Assembly: GCF_040954645.1 (NCBI RefSeq)
Contig: NC_092810.1
Location: 9,160,185-9,224,184, forward strand
Source of the DNA: Diabrotica undecimpunctata
Lineage: Eukaryota; Arthropoda; Insecta; Coleoptera; Chrysomelidae
DNA: 64,000 nucleotides
Direction: 5' to 3'
Position 1 is the stretch's first letter, and each line of letters opens with the position of its first letter. Of the stretch, positions 11,534 through 23,800 are shown one piece after another. Both the position numbers and the translations under genes were made by a program. Under the pieces are notes generated by a model, which ran no database searches, had not been told where the DNA came from, and was given only the letters and a program-made list of their open reading frames with translations.

Positions 11534-12312
11534 TTAAATAAAAATAAGGTTACTTAGAGCTAACAACAATCTGTAACTCCTGCAATCAATTATTGCCTTA
11601 TCATGTTTGCTTTCAATTAGGACATGATCTATCTGATTTTTTACTTTTCCATCGGTAGAAGTCCATGTTACCTTATGAATGTCTCGGCGATCAAACCTTG
11701 TGCTAGCTATCTTCATTTTGTTCTCTGTAGCAAATTCTATTAACTTTTTCCCATTTTCATTTGATTCCTTATAGTGTAGACTCCCTCTTAACCGGTCCCG
11801 CATTAACCGGTCGTCGTATTAACCGGCCACTCCCCCTCCCTATGGTTTTGCGTACGAGACGATTATCAAGACGATCATCAAGCGGCGCTTGAGGATTGAA
11901 TTCGTCTTGTGCGAAAATAAGTAAGAAGCGTAAACGTGTGGTTGAGACGATGGAAAAACGTCTAAGTGTGCTTAAACGGATCGACAAAGTTAATCGGTAA
12001 AGAAAATTTGTTCAGAGTTGAAGGGATCGGCGTTCAATCGAGGATTTGTGCGCCCAAATGGAATCAGATAAAAATCTAAAAACTAGATGCACTAAAAAAA
12101 CGAAATTCGAGATAGTAGATGAAGCTCTTTGGTAGTGGTTCCTTCAAGAACGGCGAAGGGACACACCTATTAGCGGCCCGATTCTAAGAGAAAAGGCTTT
12201 ATATATACACAGCAAAATTATAGACGGAGGCGAATTTATTGCAAGTGAAGGTTGACTGACTCGCTGAGATGCACGTCACTGAGTTAATTATCCACACGTA
12301 AAAGGAGAAAAA

Positions 12313-13181
12313 ATGTCTGCGGACGCTTCAGGTGCAACTGATTTTATCTCCAAGTTTGTAGAGATTATAAAAATCGAAAAATTAAAACCCGAACAAGTAT
12401 ATAACATGTATGAGACGGGTCTCAATTTTAAAATGCTTCCAGAAAAAACATTTTTGGGAAGTCATGAAAAATCGGCTTCTAGATTTAAAAAGAATAAAGA
12501 GCGCATTACAGTTGCTGTTTGTTCAAATGCAGCAGGAATACACAAAATTCCTCTTTTCGTTGTTGGTAAGTCCGCTAAAGCGCGTGCATTTAAAAATGTA
12601 CGTCCATCGTTCCTCCCCGTATTCTACAGATCACAAAAATCAGCATGGATGAGCGCTGATCTATTTAAAGAATGGTTTGAGCGTGAATTTGTTCCGAGAG
12701 TAACGCGCCATCTTAAGAGCGTAAATCTTCCCACTAAAGCAGTTCTACTTCTGGATAATGCTTCAACTCATCCTGGAAACCTAACATATGAGACAGATGA
12801 CATAAAAATTATCTTTCTTCCTGGCGAAAACTTTGGGCCAACATTGAGGAACTTGTTGAATGTGAACAATCACACGAAGAAGATAATTCTACCACCATTC
12901 TTCAAGATCTCCACAAGTTATCCGAAAATGTCCAATTGCATGCTGAAGATATTGAAGAATGGATGAACTGTGACGAGGAACTTGAAAACGAATTTTTGAC
13001 AGACGACGAAATAATTACACTAGCAACACATGAAGAGCCCTATGAAAATGAAGAGACTTATGATGATGATGTTGACGGAGAGGAAAAGGTCGGACATACC
13101 GAAGCGAGGGCTGCCATGGAGGTGGCATTGAAGTATATTGAACAACAACCTGGGTCATCTTCAATAGACGTCTTGGTTTAA
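12313..13181 (+). pseudogene. damaged jerky/Tigger-type transposase
   Basis: The frame at 12313-12966 reads EQVYNMYETGLNFKMLPEKT, then KERITVAVCSNAAG, LPVFYRSQKSAWM and AVLLLDNASTHPG. This is the DDE_1 domain of Tigger/jerky transposases. In the family the first block is normally N-A-D-E-T-G; here the Asp position is Tyr, so the first catalytic residue is lost. After DNASTHPG the alignment jumps past the PLDQG-type third block, and a second frame (12936-13181) encodes only an acidic C-terminal tail. An internal deletion and the catalytic change make it inactive. Confidence 0.8.
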
Positions 13182-13292
13182 AAAAAAAATGAAGATATAG
13201 CTTTTAAAAATTCACTTAATGTCAAGAAACAGAAGAAAGTTACTGATTTTTTTAAAACAAGTTTGTAAAAGATTTAAATATGTATCCATATA

Positions 13293-15426
13293 CAGGGTGT
13301 TTCAAAAAAAGGTAACCCCGTCTCTAGGGTAGGTCAAAAACTGAAAAATAATTGGGGTTTGCTTAGTAAAAAATTTTTGTAACACCATCCGTTTTCAAGA
13401 TACAGGGCGTTGAAGAAAAAAAAAATTTACGCATTTTTTACGATTTTGCCGAAACTACTGGCAACATTGTAGTGAAATTTTATACGAATATGTTTTGGAA
13501 GCTGATACATCCCATGAATTTGTTTTTATATCTGATTCTCATAGAGGGCGCTAGTTACACGGATCGTACTAAGTATTAGTCAATATAACTTTTTTAAGAG
13601 TATAATTGTTAACCAAAATTTCAAGTAAACTTAAACATCATTCAATTTTACACAAAAAAGGTACTCTTGGTAAAACTCGATACTGTGTACCGTTTTCGGA
13701 ATATTTTGATTTGAAAATTATGAAGTAATAATTGATGCTGGTATAAAATAGTTAGTAATTAAACAAAACTCACAAGAGGAAAATTAAATTAATGACTAAG
13801 AACATAAAATAAAATTCAATTACAGTAAGTGTTCAAAATGCCCTCAGTTTTCGCGAATACACAAGTCTATTCTTTTTTCTAAAGATTCCATTAACCTTCT
13901 AAACGGTAGGTGATCAGCTATGATGTCATTAAATTGACGTTGAATTCTTTCTTCCAATTCTTGGCGTGAATTTACCTCTGTAGCATAAACTTTTTCCTTA
14001 ATATACGACCAAACTGCGTAGTCCAAAGGGTTAAAATCGCATGACCGAGGAGGCTAATGAATCGGAGCTTCTGCACCTCTACAAATCCATCGATTCGGAA
14101 AATGATTACTCAACCAATTACGACACCTTCTATCAAAGTGTGGTGGAGCTCCATCGTGCATAAAAAATAAAGATCTTCGCTCGTTTAGCGTTAAATCTTC
14201 TAATATCTCGAATAAGAAATTGTTTAAAAAATCAAGATACATATCACCATTTAAATTTCCAGGTAGAATATGATAACCTATTAATTTGTTACCTAAAGTT
14301 GCTGCCCAAACATTAACTTTAAATGAGTGTTGGTAATGTGATACCCTTTTGACACGTGGATTCTCATCACACCAGTAGTGTGCATTATGGGAATTAAACA
14401 TACCTTGTCGCGTAAAGGTGGCCTCGTCCGTAAAAAGAATGCATTTTAAAAAATTTGGATTGTGGGCTGTCCTTTGTTGCAATGTTTTACAAAAATCCAC
14501 TCTAACCGGTAGATCATCTGGCAAGAGCTCTTGGACTTGTCTGTAATGATAAGGATGTAATTGCTGTTCTTTCAGTATCCGCCAAGTACTTAAAGAAGAA
14601 GTATTTGTTTGTCTTGCTATATTTCTTACGCTAACTGTTGGATCTTGATCAAGTAAATTTAAAATATTATTTTCTTTATTAATTGTTCTTATTCTTGGTC
14701 TACCAGAATTTATTTCATTTGGTCTCACATTCCCAGTTTCTCGACAACGTCGTTCAACGGCTCTAAATGTTTTTTTACTTGGTAAGTTTCTTCTAGGAAA
14801 CTTTTCTGTCAGTGTATTCAACATTTGAGAACATTTTGATTTGATTTTACAAATAACAAGGTTTCAAAACTCTAATTATTGTTGATTTATCGTCATAACA
14901 ATCAATAAATGTCAGATTTCCATGGCACACTTGGAGAAAATAGAGGTATACCTATTAGAACTTTATCATTACTACCAGCATCAATTATTACTTCATAATT
15001 TTCAAATCAAAATATTCCGAAAACGATACACAGTATCGAGTTTTACCAAGAGTAGCTTTTTCGGGTAAAATTGAATGATGTTTAAGTTTACTTGAAATTT
15101 TGATTAATAATTATACTCTTAAAAAAGTTATATTGACTAATACTTAGTACGATCCGTGTAACTAGCGCCCTCTATAAGAATTAGATATAAAAACAAATTC
15201 ATGGGATGTACTATCAGCTTCCAAAACATATTCGTATAAAATTTCATTACAATGTTGCCAGTAGTTTCGGTAAAATAGTAAAAAATGCGTAAATTTTTTT
15301 TTTCTTTAAAGCCCTGTATCTTGAAAACGGATGGCGTTACAAAAATTTTTTACTAAGCAAACCCCAATTATTTTTCAGTTTTTTACCTACCCTAGAGACG
15401 GGGTTACCTTTTTTTGAAACACCCTG
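13293..15426 (-). mobile_element. mariner-like transposon with ~450-bp inverted repeats
   Basis: The left arm (13293-13744) and right arm (14973-15426) are near-perfect inverted copies about 452 bases long, each starting CAGGGTGTTTCAAAAAAAGG at its outer end. TA duplications flank the element (13291-13292 and 15427-15428). The centre holds a minus-strand transposase with one premature stop. It sits inside the Tigger-like element and is the youngest layer of the nest. Confidence 0.9.
13844..14824 (-). pseudogene. mariner-like transposase with a single nonsense codon
   Basis: The minus-strand frame opens with an ATG at 14824. It has an N-terminal helix-turn-helix pair around residues 25-90 (GRPRIRTINKE, TVSVRNIARQTNTSS). 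The catalytic blocks are LFTDEATFTRQG (first Asp) and FFMHDGAPPHF (second Asp). After residue 256 (AEAPIH) comes a TAG where relatives have the Trp of a WPPRSPDLNPLD block. The same frame then continues as PPRSCDFNPLDYAVW to a stop at 13844. I count 39 residues between second and third Asp with the stop as one position. Apart from this codon the ORF looks complete, so decay is recent. Confidence 0.85.
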
Positions 15427-15953
15427 TATGTACATAGAAATAAATAGTATTTTTCAACTGTATACTCCGTGATCTTTATTAATATACATCTTCCTGTACA
15501 TGTGTTTAATATATGTATGTATATACTTGATTTTTCTCATGAAAATGCCTGCACATCGGATTAACCGGCAGGCTCTGGTCCCGAAGTAGCCGGTTAAGAG
15601 GGAGTCTACTGTATAAACTTCGTCCCCCTGTTATTCTTCTATATATTTCCTCTTTTCCGACTTTCTCATTCATGTCACCAATGACTATCTTTATATCGTA
15701 TTTCTGGATATTCCCTATTAGGGTGCTTAGCTTTTCGTAGAACTCTGTTTTGTTTTCTTTAAGACTCTATCTTTAGTGAGCGCATGTACATTAATGATAC
15801 TTATCTTCCTATACTTTCCTCTTACTCTCAAGTAACATATTCTGTCTGATATTGGTTGAAAATTTACAACTGCTTTGTTTACTTTCTCCGACACCATGAA
15901 TCCCACTCCAAAATATCTCTTAGTACCCCCCTTGGTGAAGAAATAAAAGACAA

Positions 15954-15975
15954 TTTATTGAAAACACATTTTATT
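15954..15975 (-). terminator. ALG12 polyadenylation signals
   Basis: Two AATAAA hexamers on the minus strand (15970-15975 and 15954-15959) lie about 32 and 48 bases after the ALG12 stop codon. That is the usual distance for 3'-end processing. Beyond them the LINE fragment begins. Confidence 0.6.
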
Positions 15976-16006
15976 CAAAAAATCAACAAATATTGCACAC
16001 AAAATA

Positions 16007-17960
16007 TTATCGTAAACTTTCTTCGAAATCATCATCGGTGATTTCAATCGTATCCACAATTTCATCGATAATCATCATAATATCTTCTAATCTTTCATTT
16101 GCCTTCTTAAACTTCCTATAAAATGCCACCTTTTCATCTTCGTAGTTATTTCCTTCATTTTCACTCTCTGTCTTTAACTCTGTCTCTAAACCCTGTTCGC
16201 CTGTTTCGTACTCTTCCTCACTCTTGTCTAAATCGGCAGTGCTGTCCTGTAACGGAATTTCATCTGTGAGCTTCACTTTAAGAGGCTCTTCCATAACTTT
16301 AATGGAATCACTTGTAGGTTTAGTAACAACCTCATCAACTTCCTTGTTTTCTTTTATTTCTCTACTTCCTTTAGATTTCTTCGCATTCCCTTTTTCAATT
16401 ATTCTTTGATCTAACACACCAACCAACTCCTTTTCAAGAGTTTCTTCTAGTTTCGATTTTATTAATTCTTTGTTTATAATCTTGGGATTATTTTCTATTA
16501 ATTCAATGATTTGCCGTTGGATCTTGCTTATTTCTTCACGTTCTTCCAGAATTTTATTTTCCTCAATTAATTTCTTTATATTTTCTTTAGGATAGTCTAC
16601 TACTACTACCGCCTCATCTTTTTCGTCATCAAACATCTTTTTCCTTCTAAATTTCTGTATCAATTTTCGTATATTTTGCTTGACGTGTTGCTTATTTTCT
16701 CTATTATATTCTTCGTCAAAAGATTTCTTCATGTGACTTCTATCCTTTAAATGAACACGTTTTTGGGAAACTGCTAAAGGTTTTTGGCTATATTTATCAC
16801 CAGTTTCTGGTTTAACAGTTTTTTCAACTGAAATCTCAGGTTTCTCGGTGCTTTCTGTATTTTCTACGGCTTCCAAATTTTCTGAAAACCGTTTTCTATT
16901 CAAATAATGTTTAATTTTTTTATTAGAAGCTTCTTGGAAATCGTCCACGTCACCATCTTTAATCAGAACTGTTTTTTGAGTATGTTTGATTAATTTTTCT
17001 GTTGTATCAACGTTATCCCCTTCTAGATCTATATTTTTACTCGTGATATGCTTGCTTCTTTTATTAGATAGATCTTGAATGTTATTCATGTTATTATCTT
17101 TAGATAATAAAGGCTTTTTATCAAGTTTGACCAATTTGTCCGATTTATCCACTTGATCATCATCCACGCCAATATTTTTACTCATCCCGTAATGTTTGCT
17201 TCTTTTATTAGAAACATCAACATTATCCATATTTGGTTTTGGATTAGTTTTAGCTGGTTTCTCGAATTTTGTATCAATAGCGTCATGATCCATATTTTTA
17301 AATTTGTACTTTTTGGTTTGAATTTCATGAGTCACATCATTATCACTCTTAGTCTTTTTACCACGAGCATACTTTAGTTTAGATGATGCATCCTTATCTA
17401 TTTTAGTATACAAGTTTTTATCGTCAACTTGATCATCTTCTGTTTGATTTACTTCTTGATTCTCTTTTGTATCTTTTTGCTTATGAATTTTCTCGTCTGC
17501 TACGGTTTTTGAGTCTTTTTTCTTTAATCTTTCAAAATTAGTCTCTCTATTTATATTCTTAACTGCTGAGTTATCATCAATGTTACCGACATTTTGAACG
17601 TTCTCGTGATATTTAGTAATTCCATCTTCACTTTGATTTGATTTTTCTAAAATTGCTTTTTCTGTTGCAGCTTGTACCAAACTGCTCACTTCTTCATCAC
17701 TTTCTATTTTATCACCCTCCAAGTTACTTGCACTTACAGCTGCTTCGGTCGACTTTTCTTCAGATTTAATCAGTTCTTTACTTCCATTATCATCATCATT
17801 TTCTTCATCGTTTTGGTTATCGCGTTCACTTTCAATATCTTCTGGTACTTGAGTTTCCTCAGACACATTTTCCGATTGGTTGTTCTCTTCATCCCCTTCA
17901 TCTAAACCGTCACTAAGCTCTGTATACTCGCGATCATCTTGATCCAAACTATTATCATCT
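16007..17960 (-). other. charged, repeat-bearing C-terminal tail of ALG12
   Basis: This part of the last exon encodes about 650 residues, rich in Lys, Glu, Asp, Asn and Ser with almost no hydrophobic stretch. It follows in frame after the conserved [13 protein letters not shown] end of the ALG12 fold. It begins acidic ([17 protein letters not shown]) and becomes mixed-charge. It contains three imperfect ~50-residue repeats built on SNK(R/K)xKH (16880-17235), and ends in a Glu/Lys coiled-coil-like segment and an acidic tip. It is one uninterrupted frame of more than 2 kb in AT-rich DNA, which argues for selection. It is predicted to be disordered and, from ALG12 topology, its side of the ER membrane is not certain. 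Confidence 0.75.
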
Positions 17961-20829
17961 ACCCTCAAAATGTCCTTATAGTTCCGTCTTCTTCTTAGAA
18001 GAAACAGCACCGGTTTGGTGTTTATTTTAATCGGTGGAATGGTGAGGTAGTTAAAAGATATCTTATGAAAGGCTTCTACCGTATCTATGACGTCGTGCGT
18101 CGCTGAATAGGGTTTGAGACTTTGTGAGAATTTACTTTTACCTTCCACTATGAGATGTGTATACCGATATAGTTCGTAATCGCCTGGTTTAAGGCCTTCC
18201 TTTTTGCTGTACCTAAAAACAAAAGAAAATACGATGTTACCGTGGATGTTTACAACGTAAATAACATATTTTATGCAATAGTATTATAATATTTGACATT
18301 TGACAACCAACAAATCAAACATCGTGGTTAACTGTCTATCAGATTATTTTTATGTAGCTTGATAAATCTTAAGTTTTGTCACAAATTAAATTGCTGAACA
18401 ACCATAATATTTGACATTTGGCAACCAACAAATATGTCAATCGATTTCTTTTATGACAAAGAGTGCATCGTTCTCTCTTTATGAGTGACAGTTATCGCTA
18501 CATGGGCGAGAACTTTGTTTACTTTGGTGATACTTTGTGATAGTGACATTTCAGTTACGTGCTCTTTTTTTTGTTGATCCTTTGTAATAGTGACACTTTA
18601 CCGCTAAGTGCGCGAGAATTTTTCTCACTTTGATTAATTACAATTTACGATACCGAGGAGAAGACGACCTAACTAAGTCGTCTTAGTCGAAATCAATCAC
18701 TTGTGCGAAGAGCTACGTGCTAACCGCGATGATGACAAGAGATAGCACAAGAAAATAGTCGTATTGCTATGTCTGAATTGCGTTCTTTAGTAAGTGACAA
18801 TGAAGTTAATAGGCTTAGAATGCAACGAGTTCGTGCATATCAAACACAACAACAGCGAGCACGACATAATGAAATTGAGAGTTCCCGCAGACGCGGTACT
18901 CCTGTGATCCTGAAACGCGCTGCATTCCACTATGATCCGACATAAGGCGTTAAAATACAGTGGAGAATCAACTGGATTATGTTGTGCTGAAGGCAAAGTA
19001 TTTAATGTATATTCCAAAGAGTTATTTACGCAAGCACTTGAAAACTGTACAGAAGGGATCAAGATATATCACAAAATGATGACCAATATGGTTCCCAGAA
19101 AAGAGATACAGATCAATAACAACAAGGTAGAATTAATCGATAAATACACATACTTGGGTCATGAAATCAGAATAACCAGAGACAACCAAACCTGCGAGCT
19201 AAATAGACGAATCACGTTGGGATGGGCGGCATATGGAAGGATGAGAGACAAACAAATACCCCAATTCACCTGAAAAGGAAGGCATTTAACCAATGCATCT
19301 TACCAGTCTTGACCTACGGAGCAGAGACCCTAACTTTAACGAAAGCTACTGCCGAAAAACTGAGGGTAACACAAAGGCGAATGGAGAGATCAATGCTGGG
19401 CCTGACCTTGAAATATCGCGTGAGAAATGAGGAGATACGCCGACGAACTGGCGTAGACGATATTATACTGCGAATCAATAAACAAAAGTGGAGGTGGGCT
19501 GGACATGTTGCTAGAATGGAAGACGGAAGATGGACGAAGAGATTATTGGAGTGGAGACCAAGAGCCGACAAGCGAAGTCGAGGCAGACCACCCACCCGAT
19601 GGACTGACGACCTAAGGAGAATAGAAACAAACTGGATTGCAGCAGCTAGAGATAGAGAGAACTGGAGACGTTTGGAGGAGGCCTATATCCAACAATGGAT
19701 GTGAAAATAGGGTTGGATGATGATGATGGACCGATCATTTTGCGAACGAAATGGTGTTGCACAGAATGGGAAGAGACAGAGAACTTTTGAGCACCATTAA
19801 AGGGCGAAGGACAGCATATTTGGGGTACATACTTAGAAATGATAAGTACGAGTTGTTGCAGCTGATTATGAAGGGTAAAATCGAAGGAAAATGGGGTACT
19901 GGTAGACGACAAATATCCTGGCTGAAAAACATTCGCGACTGGTTGGTGGGTTAAACACACAGACGCTCTTATGAAGAGCAGAAGATAGAGACGAATTTGC
20001 AATGGTTATAGCCAACCTTCATTAGTGGAGACGGCACTAGAAGAAGAAGAAGGCAAAGTAAAATTGCCACAATTGGTCACACCGCCAACTCCCTTACGCT
20101 CTTTAGTTTCTGGGATGGGAAATGATTCTAAACACTTCTTGGTCAACGTTTTAAAACATTTTATACATCGTCATTTCGTTGTTTATAGATGAAGATGTTC
20201 TTTAACTAAAATTATCATTAATCTAATTTCTGTGTGATGAATAATGAAATTATATCTATTTCGTACTTACGTCCAGTTAGGGTTGATTTGGGTGAAGCGT
20301 GATACACCACTTTGAGCAGCTAAGTTTGATATGTGTACTCTCACGTTGGGTTCATCTCTGGCAAGCCGATGAAGTCGAGATATAGCTACACCTCCAGGAT
20401 AATTTGTATTAGAAACGCTTAATAAAAATAGGGTGAAGGCGAGATTGACTGCTAAATGTCCGACCACTCCCATAGAGAGTAAATGGTAAATGGGTGATTT
20501 ATTTCGATTCTCCCATCTAAAAATAATAATATTAGTCAATAAAGTGGTAATGGACATTTTTTTAATAATATATGAGGCAAAAGTTGCGAGAAAAAAATTA
20601 TCAATTCCCCCCGATTTTGATATTATTTCATATAGTAACCGTGACCACAGAATAATAAAATAAACAGAATGTCCACTCTGCTTGGCGAGATAAGTACGCG
20701 CATCTCGTTCGCGCAGACGGAATCAGCCATGTTTTAAACGGAGCCAGTGTTGTTCATTGAACTTTTATCTGGTGTGCATTAGAAAGTTCAGTGGTAGCGT
20801 CTGTTAGGCTGTTCACTGTTTGGGATTTG

Positions 20830-20891
<62 letters not shown>

Positions 20892-23800
20892 AACAACACA
20901 GTTTATTAGGGTTGCAGTCAGAAAATTGGCCGGGATGTTAATGAAACACTCTTATGACTTTTTGTCTAGCTTTCGGAATGGTTTTATTCCTTTTTCAAGA
21001 CACTGTAATAAGAAAAAAAGTGTAAATATTTATAAAATATCACAAATCTTCAGTGCAACTTACTAGTCGTTGAGATTATTTACAAAAGCATAGACACTCA
21101 ACATTAATAACACACACATAATATAAAATAGTGGACAAAATACATTTAAAATTCTGTTTTGTCAAGAGGTAAAAGAACTCTCTGAATTAAAACGCAAATG
21201 CTACCTGAGATATAAAAGCACACAATCGGAAAAAGCTCTCGCAGAATATGCCCAAGTAAGAAACGAAGTAAACGCGGAATAAAGTCAATCAAAAGAGAAC
21301 ATTGGGCTAAATTCACCAGCGACATGGACTACGACCTACATGATACCCAAAATAAAGTATGTAAAATGCTTTGGAACAGGAAAAAACCAGTTAACGAGTT
21401 CGTGCAGACCAAGGGAATACCTATAGAGACATGGCAACAGCATTTTAAGGAGCTATATGATGCTGAAGAAACGCTGAATATAAACGAACACGAAGCAGAT
21501 ATAAGTGCTACAATCAATGACGAAGAGGTAGAAGTAAAGATCAATAAGCTAAAAAAATCGGTTGCCTGTAAAGTCGGTTTTACGGGCGAAGATTTTACGT
21601 GACAACGTCTTTTTCTCGGTAGAATATTTATTGATATGAATATTATTAAATTGCACAATGGGAACAAGGAATTGAATGAAAATAAGAATTGCACAAATTT
21701 TAACTATAGAAATATATTTTGTTTACTAAAACATTGTACATGTAAACTTAAACTTAACTAATTTCTATTTGAGTGATTTTGTTGAGGATAGGACGATGAT
21801 AGGAGAAATAGCATCGCACCAGCGGACCGATCATGTTTGAGTGGGAGAGAGACGCAAGGCATTCGCCGGTCCGGCGGGCCTCTCTCTCGTTCGGTGACTC
21901 ATCGTAACAGACGTGAGCGGGCGTTACACTTTTTCATGAGTGACTCCGAGCCACAACCTAATTTAAGACGTTGTCACGTCAAAAACAGAAAATTACCTGG
22001 AACAGATGGTATAACCAATAAAGTCTTAAAATATGGAGGCCCTGAACTTAGATTCAGAGAATTAATTTAGGGAACGCTTTATAAAAATGAAAAAGTAGAT
22101 ATCACAAATAAAATTTAAAAATTTTAAAAATATGATAAAACCGTAATTTTCTTTTGTAGTTCACCCTGTATACGAATATTCTTCAACGATTTCTGTTAAA
22201 CTTAAACAATGTCTTCATATTCGCATAAATTCTTATGTCATTTATCGTCAAAATATTTTTTTATTAGTTGCTTATCAATTCTGTTCAATGTTTCCAAATT
22301 TTTTTTGCCCAATTTCGTTTATTATATATCTATCAATTTTTTCCTTGGTCTGTATCACATGAACTTGCATTTAGAAATTTTCAGATCTTTTTTAACATAT
22401 TCTATATATGTATTGTAGATTTTAAATTGCAATAAAATAATAAAAAATCACATGTTTAATAAGTAATTAAGTAAAATATCTTAAAAATGCGTTCTTTTTC
22501 TTTATTGGTTTATAGTTATGTCGAATAATATTTTAACCTTACTCACAAACCTTCAAAAAACAGTAGTCAGTTATTTTAACATGCCTTAGTAAAGTTTTTA
22601 TTGGTTTTACTAAAACAAACAATCCAACCCACACATTCCAGCTCTCCAATCAAAATTCAAGAAATGAAAACTAGTTTCAGTAAAACGATTAAAAAACTGG
22701 GTCTCGTATATTTATTTGGGTAATAGTGTTATTGTTTTACTTAGCAGGTGTAAAGAATCAGGTTGTGATTGGACTATTTTAGATCGTAAATATCGTAATG
22801 ACTGGTTTTTAAATGATACAGGTTAAAATGTAGATCTTTATACTACCTGTCCAAATAAAACGATTAAAAAACCGGGTCTCTTATATTTATTTATGTGTTA
22901 TTGTTTTAGTTAGCTCGTGTAAAGAAACAGGTGGTGATTGGACTATTTGCATCATCTTTATACTACCTGTCAATATTGGGATTAATTTTGTCATAGGAAA
23001 TCGGGTAGTTGCCATATAAACGAGTTTCTATGAACAAAATGTGTAGAGTTAAATATAATATTTATGGGACGTTTGTGACAGTTTTGTATTATGGAAGATG
23101 CTCTTTTGCGTCAATACTTAGTCGTCATACATTGTCGCATCCACTTCTGAGGTTATTAGCGACATATATACATATAGACATGTGATAATTTACGTATAAA
23201 TATTAAAATAGGTATATTAATGACTTTTTCCAATTGTTCAATTTTACATTTTTCTCCTAAGATTTCACTTGTTGATCCGATTATATGGTTGGTGTATCTC
23301 TGCAACGTGTATCTTGGACGCTCTACAAGGACGTGCTTACCACTGAGTGGAACATTAAAATTGTCACATAAAGTAGGATTAGTGTGGCCAATTATATGCT
23401 CGTGGTTAAGTCAGGTATGTCCTGGACGAAGTCGAGTAATAACGAGTTAATGAGCTCTATTGGAAATTTGATATTTCCAGGGTTTCACATATGTTTTCAC
23501 TTCGCGAAGTTTTGTTTTGAAGTTGAAGTGTCCCACTGGATTTGCCACAAATTTTCAACCTTTACTTTAACAAATGATTTTAAGTCATTTAGTACGACAT
23601 TTCTCATTTCACTCGCAGTTTTACCGTTTCTTGATTGTTGGGCAATGTGGTCTGCTTCTTCGTTCTCTTGAAGTCCCATGTGTGAAGAAACTCATAGAAA
23701 TTGTACAGTAAGGTTGCTGTTTTGTATGGTAGCTATAGAGCGTTCCACGTTAAGAAAATAATATTGCGGAGATAGGGCCATGTATTTCTAATGGTCGATA

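Larger units (their letters stand above)
11774..15611 (+). mobile_element. Tigger/pogo-like transposon inserted in a LINE
   Basis: Ends are inverted: GTAGACTCCCTCTTAACCGG at the left (from 11776) and its complement at the right (15590-15609), each flanked by TA (11772-11773 and 15612-15613), the expected target duplication. Extra TTAACCGG copies lie just inside both ends. It carries a damaged jerky/Tigger-type transposase and is itself interrupted by a mariner-like element at 13293-15426, so its own length is about 1.7 kb. Confidence 0.85.
11534..15945 (-). pseudogene. LINE endonuclease fragment split by a nested transposon
   Basis: Two minus-strand pieces, 15945-15614 and 11771-11534, form one endonuclease fragment. 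The first reads KRYFGVGFMV, then GDMNEKVGKEE. The second reads KESNENGKKLIEF, ASTRFDRRDIHKVTWTS and NQIDHVLIES. When the intervening element and one TA are ignored, the reading frame runs across the junction as VYKESN. The LINE therefore predates the insertion. It is truncated on both sides and lies just downstream of the ALG12 polyadenylation signals. Confidence 0.8.

Noticed and set aside
17153..17905. Plus-strand Phe/Ile-rich frames opposite the ALG12 tail
   Set aside because: Lys/Glu/Asp codons read backwards give Phe/Leu/Ile/Ser-rich frames. The minus-strand frame is continuous with ALG12.
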